Positions 9,084 through 18,218 of a stretch of 64,000 nucleotides of DNA are shown in pieces (the stretch's first letter is position 1; every line of letters begins with the position of its first letter). The notes below the pieces were generated by a model. That model was given only the letters and a program-made list of their open reading frames with translations. It was not told where the DNA came from and did not search any database. Origin of the DNA: Hallella seregens ATCC 51272 (GTDB lineage Bacteria > Bacteroidota > Bacteroidia > Bacteroidales > Bacteroidaceae); NCBI RefSeq assembly GCF_000518545.1, contig NZ_JADU01000010.1, positions 62,001-126,000 of the forward strand. The letters are read 5' to 3'. The translations under genes and the position numbers were made by a program.

Positions 9084-11735
9084 TTACCTCCTCCTCTGTT
9101 TTGCATTGGTTCCACTTTTCAGTCCCGCTACCTCTTTCCAACTGGTCTTTTGCGCAGTGTTGTAAAGCAATGCACCATCTATCAGGTGAACCACTACGTC
9201 GGAAGCATTGTAAATCTCATCATTGTCCGTATCCTTATTCTTGATCCAATACTCACGACCCTGAATATTGTAGAGTCCAGAAGTCTTGACTAATTTTCGG
9301 ACTTCACCCAGCTGGTCTGTAACTGTCAGACCTGAATCATCTGAAGTTACAGTCACACTATAGAATCGCTTATTAGCTGGATTGTTGGTAAAAGTTTCAT
9401 ATTTTGTTGCAATATTGTTTGGCCCCCCAATAATCACAGAGTTGTCTTGAATATGATATTTCAAGAAGTTGATGATACGGGTGGACAATGCGGTTTTTGC
9501 TTTCTTGAACTTGGTATTGTCACCTCCGAAATCATCCACCTTAAGAGCTTCTATGTCTGACCAATATGGCAGATACCCCTGCTCATGCAATGCCTCTATT
9601 GACTCGTTGGTAGGCACATAGACCGTATAGTTGTAGGCATCAAACAGGCTGATATTCATGTCTGCGCAAGTATAAGCACCACTTTTGGCCTTCATCAAAG
9701 CATCCGAAGAAGAGACAGAACCTGAACCACTCATCAATTCATAGAACTTAGTGTATTCCGGGTGAGCCCTCAATATCGCATAAGTCGATTTCTGGCTGGT
9801 CATAGGCATCTGTTCGTTGAGTATGTACGACTTTCCATTGCCATCCGGCCCCATGTCTGTAATACTTTGAATTTTCACACTTCTTCCCTGCTCCTCTTGT
9901 AAGCCTCCCGCTACGGTCATCATGCTTGCATCGCCAGGGTTAGTCACTTTCAGGAAGCCACCGCTCTTGGTTTTGTAGAAGACCTTTCCATCTTCCACAT
10001 CACCCACGACAATAAGGTTGTTGATCAAGTCTACCAACCGGTTCTGAACCTGATTATCCGTGGCATCGGACAAGCTCTCTCCTGGTAAAATGGTCTGGTT
10101 CGCCAAATCATACTTGTAACGATGCGCTTTGACTGTCTTGGTATTGTCATCATAGTAGAACTGGTAGAGTATCTGAGTCGTATTACCATACGAGCATGGA
10201 TCTACATAGTTCAGCATTGCCATATTGGTAGGGATGAAGAAACTGTATTTAGAGTCCATGGAGTTGAGATATGGCTCAAATGAGTTATTGGGGATTCCGG
10301 AGATGCCCCAGTAGATGACGTTCATCGTCTTTTCATTGACCAAGGCAGGGAAAGACACCGATGAGTAGTCTGCCGGAGCAAACACCTTATTAGATAGGTA
10401 CACGACTCCGTTGCAGCCCATGAAACAACTGTCCACGTTGGCCGGCTTGATGCCGATTGACACTTTCGTGGTGTTGTCCACAATATTGTCGAACTTGGAT
10501 GGCACTGTCTCCGAGAATGAGTTGACCATGCCGATGTTGACCAATTTCACCAACACCTTGGTAGGAACGTTTTCCCAAGAACCGTACATCTCCTGAAGCA
10601 CCTTGCCGCCTGCATTCCACCAAGTGTCAAGTGCTTTGTTGGACGGCACGACTATGGCACCACAGTCATAGTGCAAGTCCTTATCGGAAGAACCTGAAGT
10701 ATAATACTGGTTCCATCCGGGATCAAAGAGAAGTTTCGATTCTACGACATTACCTTTCGGGTCTATGCCGACTTCTCCCTGTGCCTGTGAGCCATAGTAG
10801 CCCGTGTTGCCTGAGGATGCAAAATATTTCAGGGTGAACACAGAGTCTGAATTGTTGTAGAGGCGGTTATACTCCTTAGTGGCAGCCTCATCGTAATAGG
10901 GCGCAGAAAACCGAGAGAGCATTTTTGCAAACGTGCTCATATTGGCGTGGCTATTGATAATCTGAGCCATATTGTCCGACGGGGTCATCACTCCGTCCAC
11001 CTTATGTATATAGCCATTCTTACAGGTGATGTCGCTCTCCGTAACTTTCTTGCCGTTTACCCATGAATCGGCGATGGAGTTGGACTCATGATTGGTAAGC
11101 ATGTCGAGATCTCCTGAAGTAATCTTATTGGTTTGCATGTACGCCGGCAGAAAATGGATCATGGGTTTGCTGGTATTGTCACGTAGCAGGATGATGCCTC
11201 TCGCATTGCCCTTGTATTGGCTCCAGTATTCTGTATTTGGCATCTTGTCTGGCAAAATGCGCGATACGGAGTCCAATACAGACACGGCAGTCTCACGACG
11301 CATGCACAATCCTTCCTGAGGAGGATTCCCACTCAAGTTGCTCAGCAATTCTATCAAGTAGGCATTGTTGATCATCGAACCATTCAACAGGATTTTCTTC
11401 TGCCCCGTCGACAGGTCTTCATACTTGCGTACCCCCCAGCTATTGGTCCTGAAGAATTCCTCAAAAGCCGCATCGTCGGCGATGAACAGCGTCTTACTAC
11501 CCGTTTGGCTCAATACAGGCGCTTGCCCCAAATCGTCAATCAGTTGTATCGTATAGGTGTAATTGCCATAGTTCTGGAGCTGCTCATAAATAGAATTGCC
11601 CAACCACAATGGTTGTCCCTCCAATACATCCTGCGTACAAGACTGGGTCAATCCCGAACCAACTAACAGGAGTATAGCCACTGCGGCAGAGGCTCCTCTC
11701 TTTCTATTCTTAGGATTTTTGTTTCTCATAAACAA
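9084..11735 (-). CDS. Multi-FAS1 domain lipoprotein preceding susC
   Basis: An 883-residue protein with a very basic N-terminus (RNKNPKNRKRG), a hydrophobic core and lipobox LTQSC (Cys33). Up to four FAS1-like modules can be made out from the recurring pattern of a helix followed by a strand such as TLFIADDAAFEEFF (about 75-90), AIVVPSNKALDTWW (about 365), YSFFIPTNMAMLNYV (about 500) and YTVYVPTNESIEALH (about 705). The last is followed by NFLKYHIQDNSVIIGG, a typical FAS1 H2 motif. It sits between the putative protease gene (38 nt gap) and susC (3 nt gap). A large surface lipoprotein translated just before its SusC suggests an adhesin or substrate-capture role. No enzyme motif was seen. Confidence 0.75.
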   Translation of the reverse strand: MFMRNKNPKNRKRGASAAVAILLLVGSGLTQSCTQDVLEGQPLWLGNSIYEQLQNYGNYTYTIQLIDDLGQAPVLSQTGSKTLFIADDAAFEEFFRTNSWGVRKYEDLSTGQKKILLNGSMINNAYLIELLSNLSGNPPQEGLCMRRETAVSVLDSVSRILPDKMPNTEYWSQYKGNARGIILLRDNTSKPMIHFLPAYMQTNKITSGDLDMLTNHESNSIADSWVNGKKVTESDITCKNGYIHKVDGVMTPSDNMAQIINSHANMSTFAKMLSRFSAPYYDEAATKEYNRLYNNSDSVFTLKYFASSGNTGYYGSQAQGEVGIDPKGNVVESKLLFDPGWNQYYTSGSSDKDLHYDCGAIVVPSNKALDTWWNAGGKVLQEMYGSWENVPTKVLVKLVNIGMVNSFSETVPSKFDNIVDNTTKVSIGIKPANVDSCFMGCNGVVYLSNKVFAPADYSSVSFPALVNEKTMNVIYWGISGIPNNSFEPYLNSMDSKYSFFIPTNMAMLNYVDPCSYGNTTQILYQFYYDDNTKTVKAHRYKYDLANQTILPGESLSDATDNQVQNRLVDLINNLIVVGDVEDGKVFYKTKSGGFLKVTNPGDASMMTVAGGLQEEQGRSVKIQSITDMGPDGNGKSYILNEQMPMTSQKSTYAILRAHPEYTKFYELMSGSGSVSSSDALMKAKSGAYTCADMNISLFDAYNYTVYVPTNESIEALHEQGYLPYWSDIEALKVDDFGGDNTKFKKAKTALSTRIINFLKYHIQDNSVIIGGPNNIATKYETFTNNPANKRFYSVTVTSDDSGLTVTDQLGEVRKLVKTSGLYNIQGREYWIKNKDTDNDEIYNASDVVVHLIDGALLYNTAQKTSWKEVAGLKSGTNAKQRRR

Positions 11736-11773
11736 ACACTTATATTTTCACATTTATAATCTTTCCCTATCGG

Positions 11774-14347
11774 TTACTCTACGAGTATCTTCACGGCCGA
11801 ACTGCTATGCCCATTGGATGCTCGGAGAACATACACGCCCTTAGAGATATTGCAAGGCACATGGTAGTCGCCATCGCGCATGAAACTCTGTGAATAGATT
11901 GCCTTGCCGGCAACAGAATACATCACTACAGGTATCTGATATCTTCCTGCTGCCTTGATGCTGAGTGGAATGTTATCACCGGGACTAACCACGGTTTTAT
12001 CCAATACCAATTCAAACTTCGTTGCTTCGTTGGCAACAATGTTGTCTATTCCCGTAGACTTTTTGAAAGTAGGATCGGTCAGACTGCTGTTGTAAGCATA
12101 CCACTTCATCTGCGCCTTGGCAGGCTGATATACATTTTCTCCCATCTTCAGGCGGTAATCGAAATGGTGCTTTCTGGTCTCATCGTTCACATATATATAA
12201 TCTGTATTGCATACTACAGCTATCACCACGTCGTTAGCCGGCTGCTCCTGCAAGGTCATGACCACATCCCCTTCTCCCTCCACTGGCTGGGAATAGTATC
12301 TCTTTCCTCTCTTTGAACGATAGCACAACATGCAGACCATATTGGAGTCCAATGGCTTGAAATGGATACTGACTGTGTTGCCTTTCTTGCCCTCCACATG
12401 TAAAGGAATCTGGTTGGCCCCACTCCATCCCGGCGTTGTGCGATATTCCGGATAATACCACCCTACGCTGTCTGTCTCGTTACACTTGTACATATTGGCA
12501 TAAGGAGTAGCCTGCCACACTTTCACACTTTTCCAATAAGGCGCCCATTCCTGCTTGATGTTTACCAACCAGTTGTCGTTGAGCAGTTTGAGACATGCAT
12601 TAGCCCACACACCGACATCAAGCATGGCTTGCCTTGCACGATATTCCAAGATAAGATGGCGCATCTGATTCTCGCCAAGCGAGTCGGCCATTCCCTCGAG
12701 AACCCTACTCTTGCAATAACGCCAAATCCATGGAATGCTTCCCTTGCCGAGGATCTCACTCACGAAATGCGGGAAAAGCTCACCATACTGCACACCTCCC
12801 AAAAGGTTGCGCCAAGTACAAACCTGCTGACTTCCGTTATACATATTGACACCTTCGGCACTTGGTCCTCCAAAAGAATCGTCGAGCAACCAACCCGAGT
12901 AGCATCCTATCGGCATGAACGGAGCTATCATGTTTCCTGCACTCAAGTAACCCATACTCGTGGGGATGGTTCCTGTTTTCCTGACCTCAGCCTCGGCCTG
13001 AAGCCATGTGTTACCCGCTTCTTGGTACCAAGCAGACTGTTTGCATCCCTCAAGGTCGGCAAAAATGGCATGTATGCCTTCATGTACACAGGCGTTCTGT
13101 TGAAACGTCTGGTCTGTCACGGAACTCCCATAATACTTGTCATAAGTAAAAGCTGGATCAAAACAAGCTATCGGGTAATAGCTGATGTTCACCATCGGCC
13201 AACTTCCACCATCATACCATGTAGCCCCTTGCCACCCTCCACGAGCCGTAGAATCAGCAGGGTCACTGTAAAGTCCGCTTCCATACACATATACTGTACT
13301 GTAATAGCCATTGCGGGCACGCTTGTCGGGTGGCCAGCCCATCTCGTCACGGAAATAGGCGAAATCCTCATTCATCTTTGCAAGGAGGTTCTTCTTTGCC
13401 GTCTCCGTGACGTATTTGCTTGTTTTGTCTCCCCAAGCGACAGCCCACCAGCCATCAGCCATATATCCTTTTTGGTTATTGTTCTCCGGCAAGAACTTAG
13501 TAGGTGCCTTGAGCGCAGGATATTCACTGCGATAGTCGTAACTCAATGTCGGAGAGTAGGCTGGCCATTCGTAGGAAACCAACGGATCATACAAGGTATA
13601 GGTCAGCGAAGTCTGCCGACCGCACTCACGCTCATAGGTCACGGTGTACTTTCCGAGCCCGTCGGCAACAACGCTCGGAGTGTTGGCAACGGTGCCGTCA
13701 GGCAGCATCCATTCCCATCTGCCTTCTTCCGTTACGCCATCCGGCAACACCACCGAAGGCATAAGCGTCACAGGCTTGCCTATATAATAAGGTATGGCAG
13801 ATGACGGAGCAGACAGTTTCGCAGCAATGCAACCGGCAGTCACCTCACCGTAAACATTCACCTCACGGATGCCGCACCCCTTGTCGCCTTTCATGTAAAT
13901 CCTAACTCTGTTGGACGTAAAATTCAACATGGTATTCGAGACACCACGCCTGTTGATACCATCTATACCCACAGACTTTACCCACCTCTTGCCGTTCCAG
14001 TAAGCGATATATGCGTCAGTAGGAAGATTGATGTCTCCGTCTTCGGTAGCCCAGTACACCTGAATCTTGTCCAGGACACAGTTTGTCTCCCACTGCAATT
14101 CCACATATTCGTAAGTACCGTAAAAATCTTCACCATGGAGTGTGCTCCAATATGGAGCGTTGGTATTGGCGTTGCCGTCATTGATCAAACTGACAGGATT
14201 GGATTCCGATTGCACAGAAGCTCCCATTTTCCACACCTTATCGGTTATTTCCACACATGCCCCCATCGCACTCACTGCGAAAAAAGACATGGCAAGTCCC
14301 AATAGCCGATTTGCAGAATTTTGCAAAAGATTCTTTGGTCTCATCAT
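11774..14347 (-). CDS. Secreted putative zinc metalloprotease with F5/8C-like domain and type IX-like sorting tail
   Basis: An 857-residue exported protein. An N-terminal signal peptide (about 1-30) precedes an F5/8 type C (discoidin)-like domain at about 40-168 (ending RVRIYMKGDKGCGIREVNVYG). A beta domain follows at about 180-255. The central region has VHEGIHAIFADLEG: H422-E423-x-x-H426 fits the HExxH zinc motif, and E443 in QEAGNTW could be a third ligand. The C-terminal 80 residues (VLDKTVVSPGDNIPL, then SKGVYVLRASNG and VKILVE) match a type A type IX secretion sorting domain. The family is not one I can name with certainty; DUF6055-like proteins have a similar HE motif. As first gene of the seven-gene Sus-like operon, it suggests the locus acts on proteins or glycoproteins. 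Start ATG 14347 or the next ATG at 14344. Confidence 0.65.
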   Translation of the reverse strand: MMRPKNLLQNSANRLLGLAMSFFAVSAMGACVEITDKVWKMGASVQSESNPVSLINDGNANTNAPYWSTLHGEDFYGTYEYVELQWETNCVLDKIQVYWATEDGDINLPTDAYIAYWNGKRWVKSVGIDGINRRGVSNTMLNFTSNRVRIYMKGDKGCGIREVNVYGEVTAGCIAAKLSAPSSAIPYYIGKPVTLMPSVVLPDGVTEEGRWEWMLPDGTVANTPSVVADGLGKYTVTYERECGRQTSLTYTLYDPLVSYEWPAYSPTLSYDYRSEYPALKAPTKFLPENNNQKGYMADGWWAVAWGDKTSKYVTETAKKNLLAKMNEDFAYFRDEMGWPPDKRARNGYYSTVYVYGSGLYSDPADSTARGGWQGATWYDGGSWPMVNISYYPIACFDPAFTYDKYYGSSVTDQTFQQNACVHEGIHAIFADLEGCKQSAWYQEAGNTWLQAEAEVRKTGTIPTSMGYLSAGNMIAPFMPIGCYSGWLLDDSFGGPSAEGVNMYNGSQQVCTWRNLLGGVQYGELFPHFVSEILGKGSIPWIWRYCKSRVLEGMADSLGENQMRHLILEYRARQAMLDVGVWANACLKLLNDNWLVNIKQEWAPYWKSVKVWQATPYANMYKCNETDSVGWYYPEYRTTPGWSGANQIPLHVEGKKGNTVSIHFKPLDSNMVCMLCYRSKRGKRYYSQPVEGEGDVVMTLQEQPANDVVIAVVCNTDYIYVNDETRKHHFDYRLKMGENVYQPAKAQMKWYAYNSSLTDPTFKKSTGIDNIVANEATKFELVLDKTVVSPGDNIPLSIKAAGRYQIPVVMYSVAGKAIYSQSFMRDGDYHVPCNISKGVYVLRASNGHSSSAVKILVE

Positions 14348-14656
14348 ACATTAAAGCTTTAGGTTTTGTTTTGTTCGTAAAATTAAGACCTTTTTTAGGA
14401 ACGCGCAAATTATATAATCGCAAAATATTCCATTTACTAATACATATCTCCAACTATAATTTTAAAATAAGAGAATAGTCTAATTTGATAGAAAAATCAT
14501 CCAAATTCCTATTTTTAAGACGATTTTCTCATGTGTTTCTTCTTTTTTTATATAGATTTGTGGTGCCATTAAGAAAGGCTATCATAACAAACGTTGATCT
14601 CAAGTCTTCTGCAGCATGAGTTCAATCTCGACTAATAACTAACATATTTATATTTT
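14348..14656. other. AT-rich divergent intergenic region
   Basis: This 309-bp gap separates the minus-strand Sus-like operon from the plus-strand repeat protein gene, so it must carry the promoters of both. It is clearly more AT-rich than the flanking genes. On the plus strand a TAGATTTG box is present at 14553-14560. On the minus strand I see near-matches but no perfect TAnnTTTG box. No open reading frame that looks real was found. Confidence 0.6.
14553..14560 (+). promoter_or_regulatory. Candidate -7 box (TAGATTTG) for the repeat-protein gene
   Basis: Matches the Bacteroidetes -7 consensus TAnnTTTG. Transcription would start near 14567, leaving a leader of about 90 nt before the ATG at 14657. 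No clear -33 TTG was found at the expected distance. Confidence 0.45.
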
Positions 14657-17188
14657 ATGATGAAAACTATTACCCAAAATGTCAGACAATTCATGCTGAC
14701 GGCCGTGGCAAGTCTATTGGGCTTGTCGGCAAACGCGCAGTACAGCCAGACTGTAGAGCAGTATCCCAACAAGGCTTATACCGAAGTCTATGCCAATTTC
14801 AGCTTGACAAAAGTCGCAGAAACCCTGAATACCGACACAGCCACATTGGTCAATGCCTTGAAGACATGGTATGCAGCCAACACCGCCGAAGGGGTGACAG
14901 CATCAGGTGATGCCATGTTCCAAGTAAAAGTGGCTGATGCTTATGCACCAACAGACGCATCCGGTTACAACGGAAACTTCAACGGTTTGTGGCTTGGCAA
15001 GGACGGAACTCTACAAGCATGGGGAGCTGGCGCCGTTTACCATGTCGGATCAGACTGGGATGCCAATGAGGATGCTTTCAAAATCGCATTGTGCCAGTTC
15101 CCTGACTCGCTGAAAGGCGGCGAGAGCTTATCTAACACATTTGCATTGACCTACGGCAACAAGACTGCCACATTCGATGTTATCTACAAGATTCTGGAAC
15201 CTGCAGCAGTGCCAGACCCGGCAACTGTTCTCCGCTCTGAGTTCACAGAGAAGATGGCCAAAACGGGTGAGACAACCATAGAGGTAAAACGTAAAGACAT
15301 TGATGGCTATACCGCCTCCAAGGTAAAGATTGATGCTGCGGAAATTGCATCTAAGTTAGGTATAGACTTGGAAAAGTTCAAGACCATGGATGTCTCCAAG
15401 TTGATTTATACCATCGAATATGATACTCACAATAGTGGTATTGCCGATGACACGTTGACCAATAAATCCACAGCAACGGCCCCCGGTTTCTGGTATCGCC
15501 AGACCATATATGCACAGGGGGAGGAAAAGCAGGGCGAAGAATCTCCCATCTTAGGTTCAGCCGCCTACGGCAGCAATGACAAAGTATACATTCAGAGCTT
15601 CGCTTTCGACGGTGACTCCATCACTTGCGACATCGGCCAGTATCCTGGCGTACTGAAAGCTGGCGACGACCTCACTGCACCTATTTATATTTTATATGGT
15701 GACAAGTACTACCTTGTGAACTATAACATCAAGTGCGAGGCTGCTGCTGTTTCCAACATTTCAGACTACACCAACACTGGAAACCTTGACATAGAACTCG
15801 AGTTCAACCAGTTCACAGGCGACTACGGTGTCGTTTACAAGGAAATCGACCTCGAGCCTATCAAGACAGCCCTCGGCATCACAGACAATTCCTCTATCCA
15901 GTTCAAGGTGGCCAAGGACGAAGACACTTTCTACCCAGGCAGTACAGATGCCGGTACCTATGGCTATTGGATGAGTGCAGAGAGTTATAAAACTACATGG
16001 AAAGATGCCAACAGCAGTCCTTTCTTCGTAACATACAAGACAACCGGCGATCCGAGCGTTATCGGCGTGGGGCTTTTTGCCGGTTTACACCAGAAAGCAG
16101 GCAACAGCTATACAGCCAAGGTTTATTACGTAGCTGGCGACAAGTACTACACCATCACGCTCAAGTGCAATGTCGTAGAGAAGCAGCAAGCCACTCACGA
16201 CACATGGGAGGTTGTCTCCACCAAGAAAGTGGCCAAGCAAGTCATTGCAGGTGATACTTATATAGCAGATAACAACCAGACCGCTTTCACGCTCACAACC
16301 GCAGAGTGTGAGGAGTTGCTCGGCACATCGTCCCCAACATTGTACTGCGACTTGGCAGACAGCCTGAAAGTAGACGGCAAACTCTACGCTCCTTTTTCCG
16401 TATATCCCTGCAGTCCTACCCCTGGCGTATGGCTCGGCAAAGAAGGACAAGGGCACAACTGGAGCGGAAACGCCGAATGCCCTGTAGGCATCTGTTGGCT
16501 TCAGAGTGACGCAAACGGCTTGAAGACCGGTGACTTTGCAGTTTATCAGGTTCCGGGCGTCAACAAGGCAGGCGACACTTTCACTGCAAGTCTGTACCTT
16601 GTAAACGATGACACTTACAAGATGATCAAGATTGATTTCAACATCCAGTTTGTAAGTGAAATCAAGTCTGCCGAGACCGTAGGCACAGAAAACTACAAGG
16701 CATCCATAGGCGAAGACGACACACCCATCAACATTGACTTGACAAAGGCAGCCGCAGCTCTTGGCGTAACAGTTGAGGACTTGGTAAATGAAGATAACGG
16801 TTATTTCAAGGTTCAGCTTCTTTCCGGCATATTTACCAACACCAACGTCTCTCTCTCAAGTGGCTACACTTTCGGAATGGATGGCAATTACGATGCTGGC
16901 GGCAATGGAGCCTTGGGAATCTCATACACAGACAAGGGCTTCGTCACCTATTCCAACAGTACCATCGAGGGTACTTTCAGCATTACCACAACATTCTGCT
17001 TCGAGGTTAACGAAAAGCAATATGTATTCAATGTTACCGTAATGGATTCCAAGACCTACACTGGCATCAACGACATCAAGGCCAAGAGTGACAAGACTGG
17101 CAAGATCTACAACCTCCAAGGTATGGAAATCAAGCATCCTGTCAAGGGTCAGGTTTACATCCAGAACGGTAAAAAAGTCATCAAATAA
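14657..17188 (+). CDS. Secreted five-repeat (DUF4859-like) protein with sorting-type C-terminus
   Basis: An 843-residue protein with a signal peptide ending NAQ (about residue 28) and five degenerate repeats of about 130-170 residues, covering roughly 35-185, 190-370, 375-505, 508-665 and 670-805. Each repeat has a helical LG(V/I) segment, a central W-rich GLWLGKDG or GVWLGKEG type motif, and ends in a hairpin such as YGNKTATFDVIYKI or AGDKYYTITLKCNV. The W-rich pattern resembles DUF4859. The tail (TGKIYNLQGMEIKHPVKG then VYIQNGKKVIK) is a Bacteroidetes C-terminal sorting-like segment. The function is unknown; an extracellular binding scaffold is plausible. It is transcribed away from the Sus-like operon and likely belongs to the same system. 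Confidence 0.65.
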   Translation: MMKTITQNVRQFMLTAVASLLGLSANAQYSQTVEQYPNKAYTEVYANFSLTKVAETLNTDTATLVNALKTWYAANTAEGVTASGDAMFQVKVADAYAPTDASGYNGNFNGLWLGKDGTLQAWGAGAVYHVGSDWDANEDAFKIALCQFPDSLKGGESLSNTFALTYGNKTATFDVIYKILEPAAVPDPATVLRSEFTEKMAKTGETTIEVKRKDIDGYTASKVKIDAAEIASKLGIDLEKFKTMDVSKLIYTIEYDTHNSGIADDTLTNKSTATAPGFWYRQTIYAQGEEKQGEESPILGSAAYGSNDKVYIQSFAFDGDSITCDIGQYPGVLKAGDDLTAPIYILYGDKYYLVNYNIKCEAAAVSNISDYTNTGNLDIELEFNQFTGDYGVVYKEIDLEPIKTALGITDNSSIQFKVAKDEDTFYPGSTDAGTYGYWMSAESYKTTWKDANSSPFFVTYKTTGDPSVIGVGLFAGLHQKAGNSYTAKVYYVAGDKYYTITLKCNVVEKQQATHDTWEVVSTKKVAKQVIAGDTYIADNNQTAFTLTTAECEELLGTSSPTLYCDLADSLKVDGKLYAPFSVYPCSPTPGVWLGKEGQGHNWSGNAECPVGICWLQSDANGLKTGDFAVYQVPGVNKAGDTFTASLYLVNDDTYKMIKIDFNIQFVSEIKSAETVGTENYKASIGEDDTPINIDLTKAAAALGVTVEDLVNEDNGYFKVQLLSGIFTNTNVSLSSGYTFGMDGNYDAGGNGALGISYTDKGFVTYSNSTIEGTFSITTTFCFEVNEKQYVFNVTVMDSKTYTGINDIKAKSDKTGKIYNLQGMEIKHPVKGQVYIQNGKKVIK

Positions 17189-17237
17189 TTTCGGATCAGC
17201 TATAGAATATAATTCACATTCTATACTATAAAAGGCT

Positions 17238-17270
17238 ATAGGGCGTGTCACTCTTTGTGACATGCCCTAT
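17238..17270 (+). terminator. Rho-independent-type terminator after the repeat-protein gene
   Basis: Fourteen-base arms at 17238-17251 and 17257-17270 (ATAGGGCGTGTCAC with GTGACATGCCCTAT, one G·U pair) enclose a 5-nt loop. They are followed by TTCTT, 49 nt after the stop codon. Confidence 0.8.
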
Positions 17271-17528
17271 TTCTTAGTTCGACCTGTACGGTTGAAAATC
17301 CCTGTACCGACATATCCCTGCTCCCTGTAATGGTATCTTGAGATTGGCTTCCTGCCCCAAATCCTCCGTAGTGCTCGGATACCCGGCCGGCCGTATAGAT
17401 AAAAACAAAGGGGCCGTCACTACAATCGCAAAGACTCCTTTCCATATCATAGAGAAAAAAGAAATGTTAAAAACACTGTCTGTCTCGAAATATTATGGTA
17501 AGAATCTACATAATACAAAATAATGTAG
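17271..17528. other. Intergenic stretch with no recognised gene
   Basis: Apart from the terminator to the left and the promoter box to the right, I see no feature in this segment. Short open frames exist on both strands but lack start signals, domains or conserved motifs. Confidence 0.5.
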
Positions 17529-17536
17529 TATCTTTG
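17529..17536 (+). promoter_or_regulatory. -7 box (TATCTTTG) of the small-protein operon
   Basis: Perfect TAnnTTTG match. Transcription would start near 17543, about 32 nt before the ATG of the 47-aa gene. The region around -33 is AT-rich and lacks an obvious TTG. Confidence 0.6.
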
Positions 17537-17574
17537 CTTTGTCTTAATAAAACAACAGATTATAAAACAAGGAA

Positions 17575-17718
17575 ATGGAAACAATGAGGGTTACTGCCGA
17601 AGAAAGAGACCTGATTGAGCAGATGAGAAATTACAACCGTTCCTATCCTAACGGTTATCCTAAATTGCTCGAAATCATTATAGAGAAGTTCTACTCCATG
17701 CTCCGTCAACCCTATTGA
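17575..17718 (+). CDS. 47-aa small protein, first gene of DUF5053 pair
   Basis: A short frame encoding 47 residues, starting METMRVTAEERDLIEQMRNY and ending SMLRQPY. It is rich in charged residues and predicted helical. The start is supported by the promoter at 17529-17536 and by the AAGGAAATGGAAACAAT context, which recurs almost exactly at the start of the next gene (17782). Small proteins of this kind often precede DUF5053 genes in Bacteroidales as far as I recall. No function is known to me. It is 63 nt upstream of the DUF5053-like gene with no terminator between, so the two are likely one transcript. Confidence 0.6.
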   Translation: METMRVTAEERDLIEQMRNYNRSYPNGYPKLLEIIIEKFYSMLRQPY

Positions 17719-17781
17719 CTATAAAACATCGCCTACTCTCAAAGGAAGGAGTGGGCTACAAAAATGGAAAGGAAAACAGAA

Positions 17782-18036
17782 ATGGAAACAATTATTAGAA
17801 AACCGGTAGTAGTTAGCGATATGAAGCAGCGTTTGGCAGACATCAATCTGTCAGTGTCATGGATGGATTTTGCCAACAAGTATTTCCACAAGTCATCGTC
17901 ATGGTTCTATCACAAATTGAATGGAATCGACGGCAATGGTGGTACAGGTGGTTTCAACGAAGAGGAGATAGAGCATCTCCGAGGATCACTTTTCGACTTA
18001 AGCAACCGTATACGCCGTGCCGCAGAAAGCATTTAA
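17782..18036 (+). CDS. DUF5053-like small protein, possible helix-turn-helix
   Basis: Encodes 84 residues from Met 17782 (an in-frame ATG at 17764 would add six). I prefer 17782 because its context ATGGAAACAAT matches the start of the upstream small gene. The core SVSWMDFANKYFHKSSSWFY followed by HKLNGIDGNGG and a C-terminal helix (IEHLRGSLFDLSNRIRRAAE) is what I recognise as the DUF5053 pattern. The segment WMDFANKYFHKSSSWFYHKL reads like a helix-turn-helix of a DNA-binding protein, an inference rather than an established function. It is abundant in gut Bacteroidales genomes as far as I know. It lies between the Sus-like locus and the hybrid two-component system. Confidence 0.7.
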   Translation: METIIRKPVVVSDMKQRLADINLSVSWMDFANKYFHKSSSWFYHKLNGIDGNGGTGGFNEEEIEHLRGSLFDLSNRIRRAAESI

Positions 18037-18073
18037 GTCTGGGCACTTGTTGGCCATATTAAGACAAAAGTCG

Positions 18074-18090
18074 CCCGTAGGGCCTACGGG
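18074..18090. terminator. Palindrome after the DUF5053-like gene, possible terminator
   Basis: A 17-nt perfect inverted repeat, CCCGTAGGGCCTACGGG, 38 nt after the stop codon. It lacks a T-run on the plus side, so termination is only a guess. Confidence 0.4.
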
Positions 18091-18218
18091 AACAACATTT
18101 ATCATCACAGCATCTCCCTTGATGTCAGAACAGAAGAAAGATCTTTCACAGGAAAGACCTTTCAAGATGAATTATCGACACACGGCCATCATTCAACCTG
18201 AATAAAGCGGCGGAATCG

